DNA from: Geothrix sp.
GTDB taxonomy: Bacteria > Acidobacteriota > Holophagae > Holophagales > Holophagaceae
NCBI GenBank assembly: GCA_019449415.1
Contig: JAGRPP010000017.1
Span: 124,001-188,000 of the forward strand
Length of the DNA: 64,000 bases
Direction of reading: 5' to 3'
Each line of letters starts with the position of its first letter. Within the stretch, counting starts at the first letter, position 1. This document shows, one piece after another, positions 63,286 through 64,000 of this stretch. Below the pieces are notes generated by a model. That model saw only the letters and a program-made list of their open reading frames with translations. It searched no databases and was not told the origin of the DNA. Both the position numbers and the translations under genes were made by a program.

Positions 63286-64000
63286 GTGATCCGTCGTACG
63301 CCTCGATCCTGGCTCAATACCCTCTTCCTCATGGGGACGCTGGTCTTAGCCCTGATCCTGGTGCCGTGGAAGGTGGCGATTCAGGGCCTTCGCTGGAGCG
63401 AAGCGGCGGTCCTTCTGGCCATGTATTCGGCCACGGGACTCGCCATCACCGTGGGCTACCATCGGCTCTTCAGCCATCGGGCCTTTCAGGCGGCCTGGCC
63501 CGTGCGGCTGGCGGTGCTGCTCTTCGGGGCCGCGGCCTTCCAGAACTCCGCCATCGCCTGGTGCAGTGACCATCGCCATCACCACCGCTTCGTAGACGAT
63601 CCCGAGCGCGATCCCTATCCGGTCAAGCGGGGCTTCTGGTACGCCCACTGGATCTGGGTGATGGAGGCCAAGGATCGGCCCCTGGAGGCCATTGGCGATC
63701 TGGAGCGGGATCCACTCCTCCGGTGGCAGCGCCGGTACCACTTCTGGATTGGCGGTGCCGTGGCGGCGTTGCCCGTGCTGGCGGTGGGCCTGCTGACCCG
63801 CAACCTCGTCGGTCAACTCGTGATCGGCCTGCTGCTGCGCATCGTTCTGACGCACCACAGCACCTTCCTCATCAACTCCGCTGCCCACTGGTTCGGCACC
63901 CAGCCCTACACGGATGCCAACAGCGCCCGCGACAATGTGCTGCTGGCGCCCTTCACCTTCGGCGAGGGCTATCACAACTTCCACCACATGTGGCAGTGGG
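63286..64000 (+). CDS. Acyl-CoA/fatty-acid desaturase (partial, cut by window end)
   Basis: The first 238 codons of a membrane fatty-acid desaturase. Three His boxes bind the di-iron centre: HRLFSH near 60-65, HRHHH near 96-100, and HNFHH near the window end. Membrane segments (TLFLMGTLVLALILVPW, AAVLLAMYSATGLAITV) flank the first box. The order and spacing match delta-9 acyl-CoA desaturases, which insert a double bond into saturated acyl chains. GTG 63286 follows GGGGAGG by 4 bases. The C-terminal part lies beyond 64000. Confidence 0.93.
   Translation, partial: MIRRTPRSWLNTLFLMGTLVLALILVPWKVAIQGLRWSEAAVLLAMYSATGLAITVGYHRLFSHRAFQAAWPVRLAVLLFGAAAFQNSAIAWCSDHRHHHRFVDDPERDPYPVKRGFWYAHWIWVMEAKDRPLEAIGDLERDPLLRWQRRYHFWIGGAVAALPVLAVGLLTRNLVGQLVIGLLLRIVLTHHSTFLINSAAHWFGTQPYTDANSARDNVLLAPFTFGEGYHNFHHMWQW

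Overview
The window is high-GC bacterial chromosome (roughly two thirds G+C), densely packed with housekeeping genes in short operons. The gene mix points to the Acidobacteriota, most likely the Holophaga/Geothrix side: a VWFA-related protein of the acidobacterial type, a bacillithiol gene (bshA), a quinol-type NO reductase, a monomeric isocitrate dehydrogenase and many sensory proteins. This placement is inference from protein content; no database was searched. I see no insertion sequence, prophage, CRISPR array or rRNA gene. One tRNA gene is present.

Layout. 1-8.1 kb: chemosensory and signalling genes (CheW-like protein, methyl-accepting protein, histidine kinase, receiver protein with a decayed kinase domain), interrupted by fabH and rsmD. 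8.2-12.9 kb: a lone CoA-transferase A subunit, a TolB-like propeller protein, gmhB-like and sfsA genes, then gcvT-gcvH. 12.9-18.7 kb: a LysM lytic transglycosylase, tRNA-Ala(GGC), an ABC-F protein, a PhzF protein and an SDR. 18.8-23.3 kb: aldehyde dehydrogenase, tryptophanase, coaX and birA. 23.4-27.3 kb: an operon of quinol-dependent nitric oxide reductase, a cupin and a type II NADH dehydrogenase, which together could carry electrons from NADH through quinone to NO. 27.3-34.1 kb: a LeuA-like enzyme, Ppx/GppA, an acidobacterial VWA protein, a Sel1 lipoprotein, a multi-SCP2 protein and a possible small Cys-rich protein. 34.1-37.9 kb: a minus-strand cell-envelope-stress-like operon (37-aa membrane peptide, DUF5668-like protein, LiaF-like protein, LytS-type kinase, LytTR regulator), preceded by a YigZ gene. 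38-47.7 kb: a eukaryote-like formate-THF ligase, an 875-aa unknown secreted protein, monomeric IDH, and a 5'-nucleotidase split into a Tat-exported and a Sec-exported half, with a membrane protein upstream.

47.7-54.3 kb is a complete trpEGDCFBA operon. It has a recognisable attenuator: a 30-codon leader peptide with tandem Trp codons, an intrinsic terminator, and a competing antiterminator pairing. The promoter sits so close that the leader peptide may be translated from a leaderless mRNA. Five successive trp gene junctions are ATGA overlaps.

54.4-64 kb: a FadL-type outer-membrane protein, a DUF2252 protein, a thiolase, divIVA and yggT, bshA, a large two-component-type propeller sensor ending in a small Cys motif instead of a kinase, and a fatty-acid desaturase cut by the window end.

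The observations most worth following are the trp attenuator, the small genes at 37066-37179 and 33876-34109, the NO-reductase operon with its TTGA-rich upstream region, the decayed kinase at 6335-8149, the split nucleotidase, and the repeat/palindrome elements between convergent genes.
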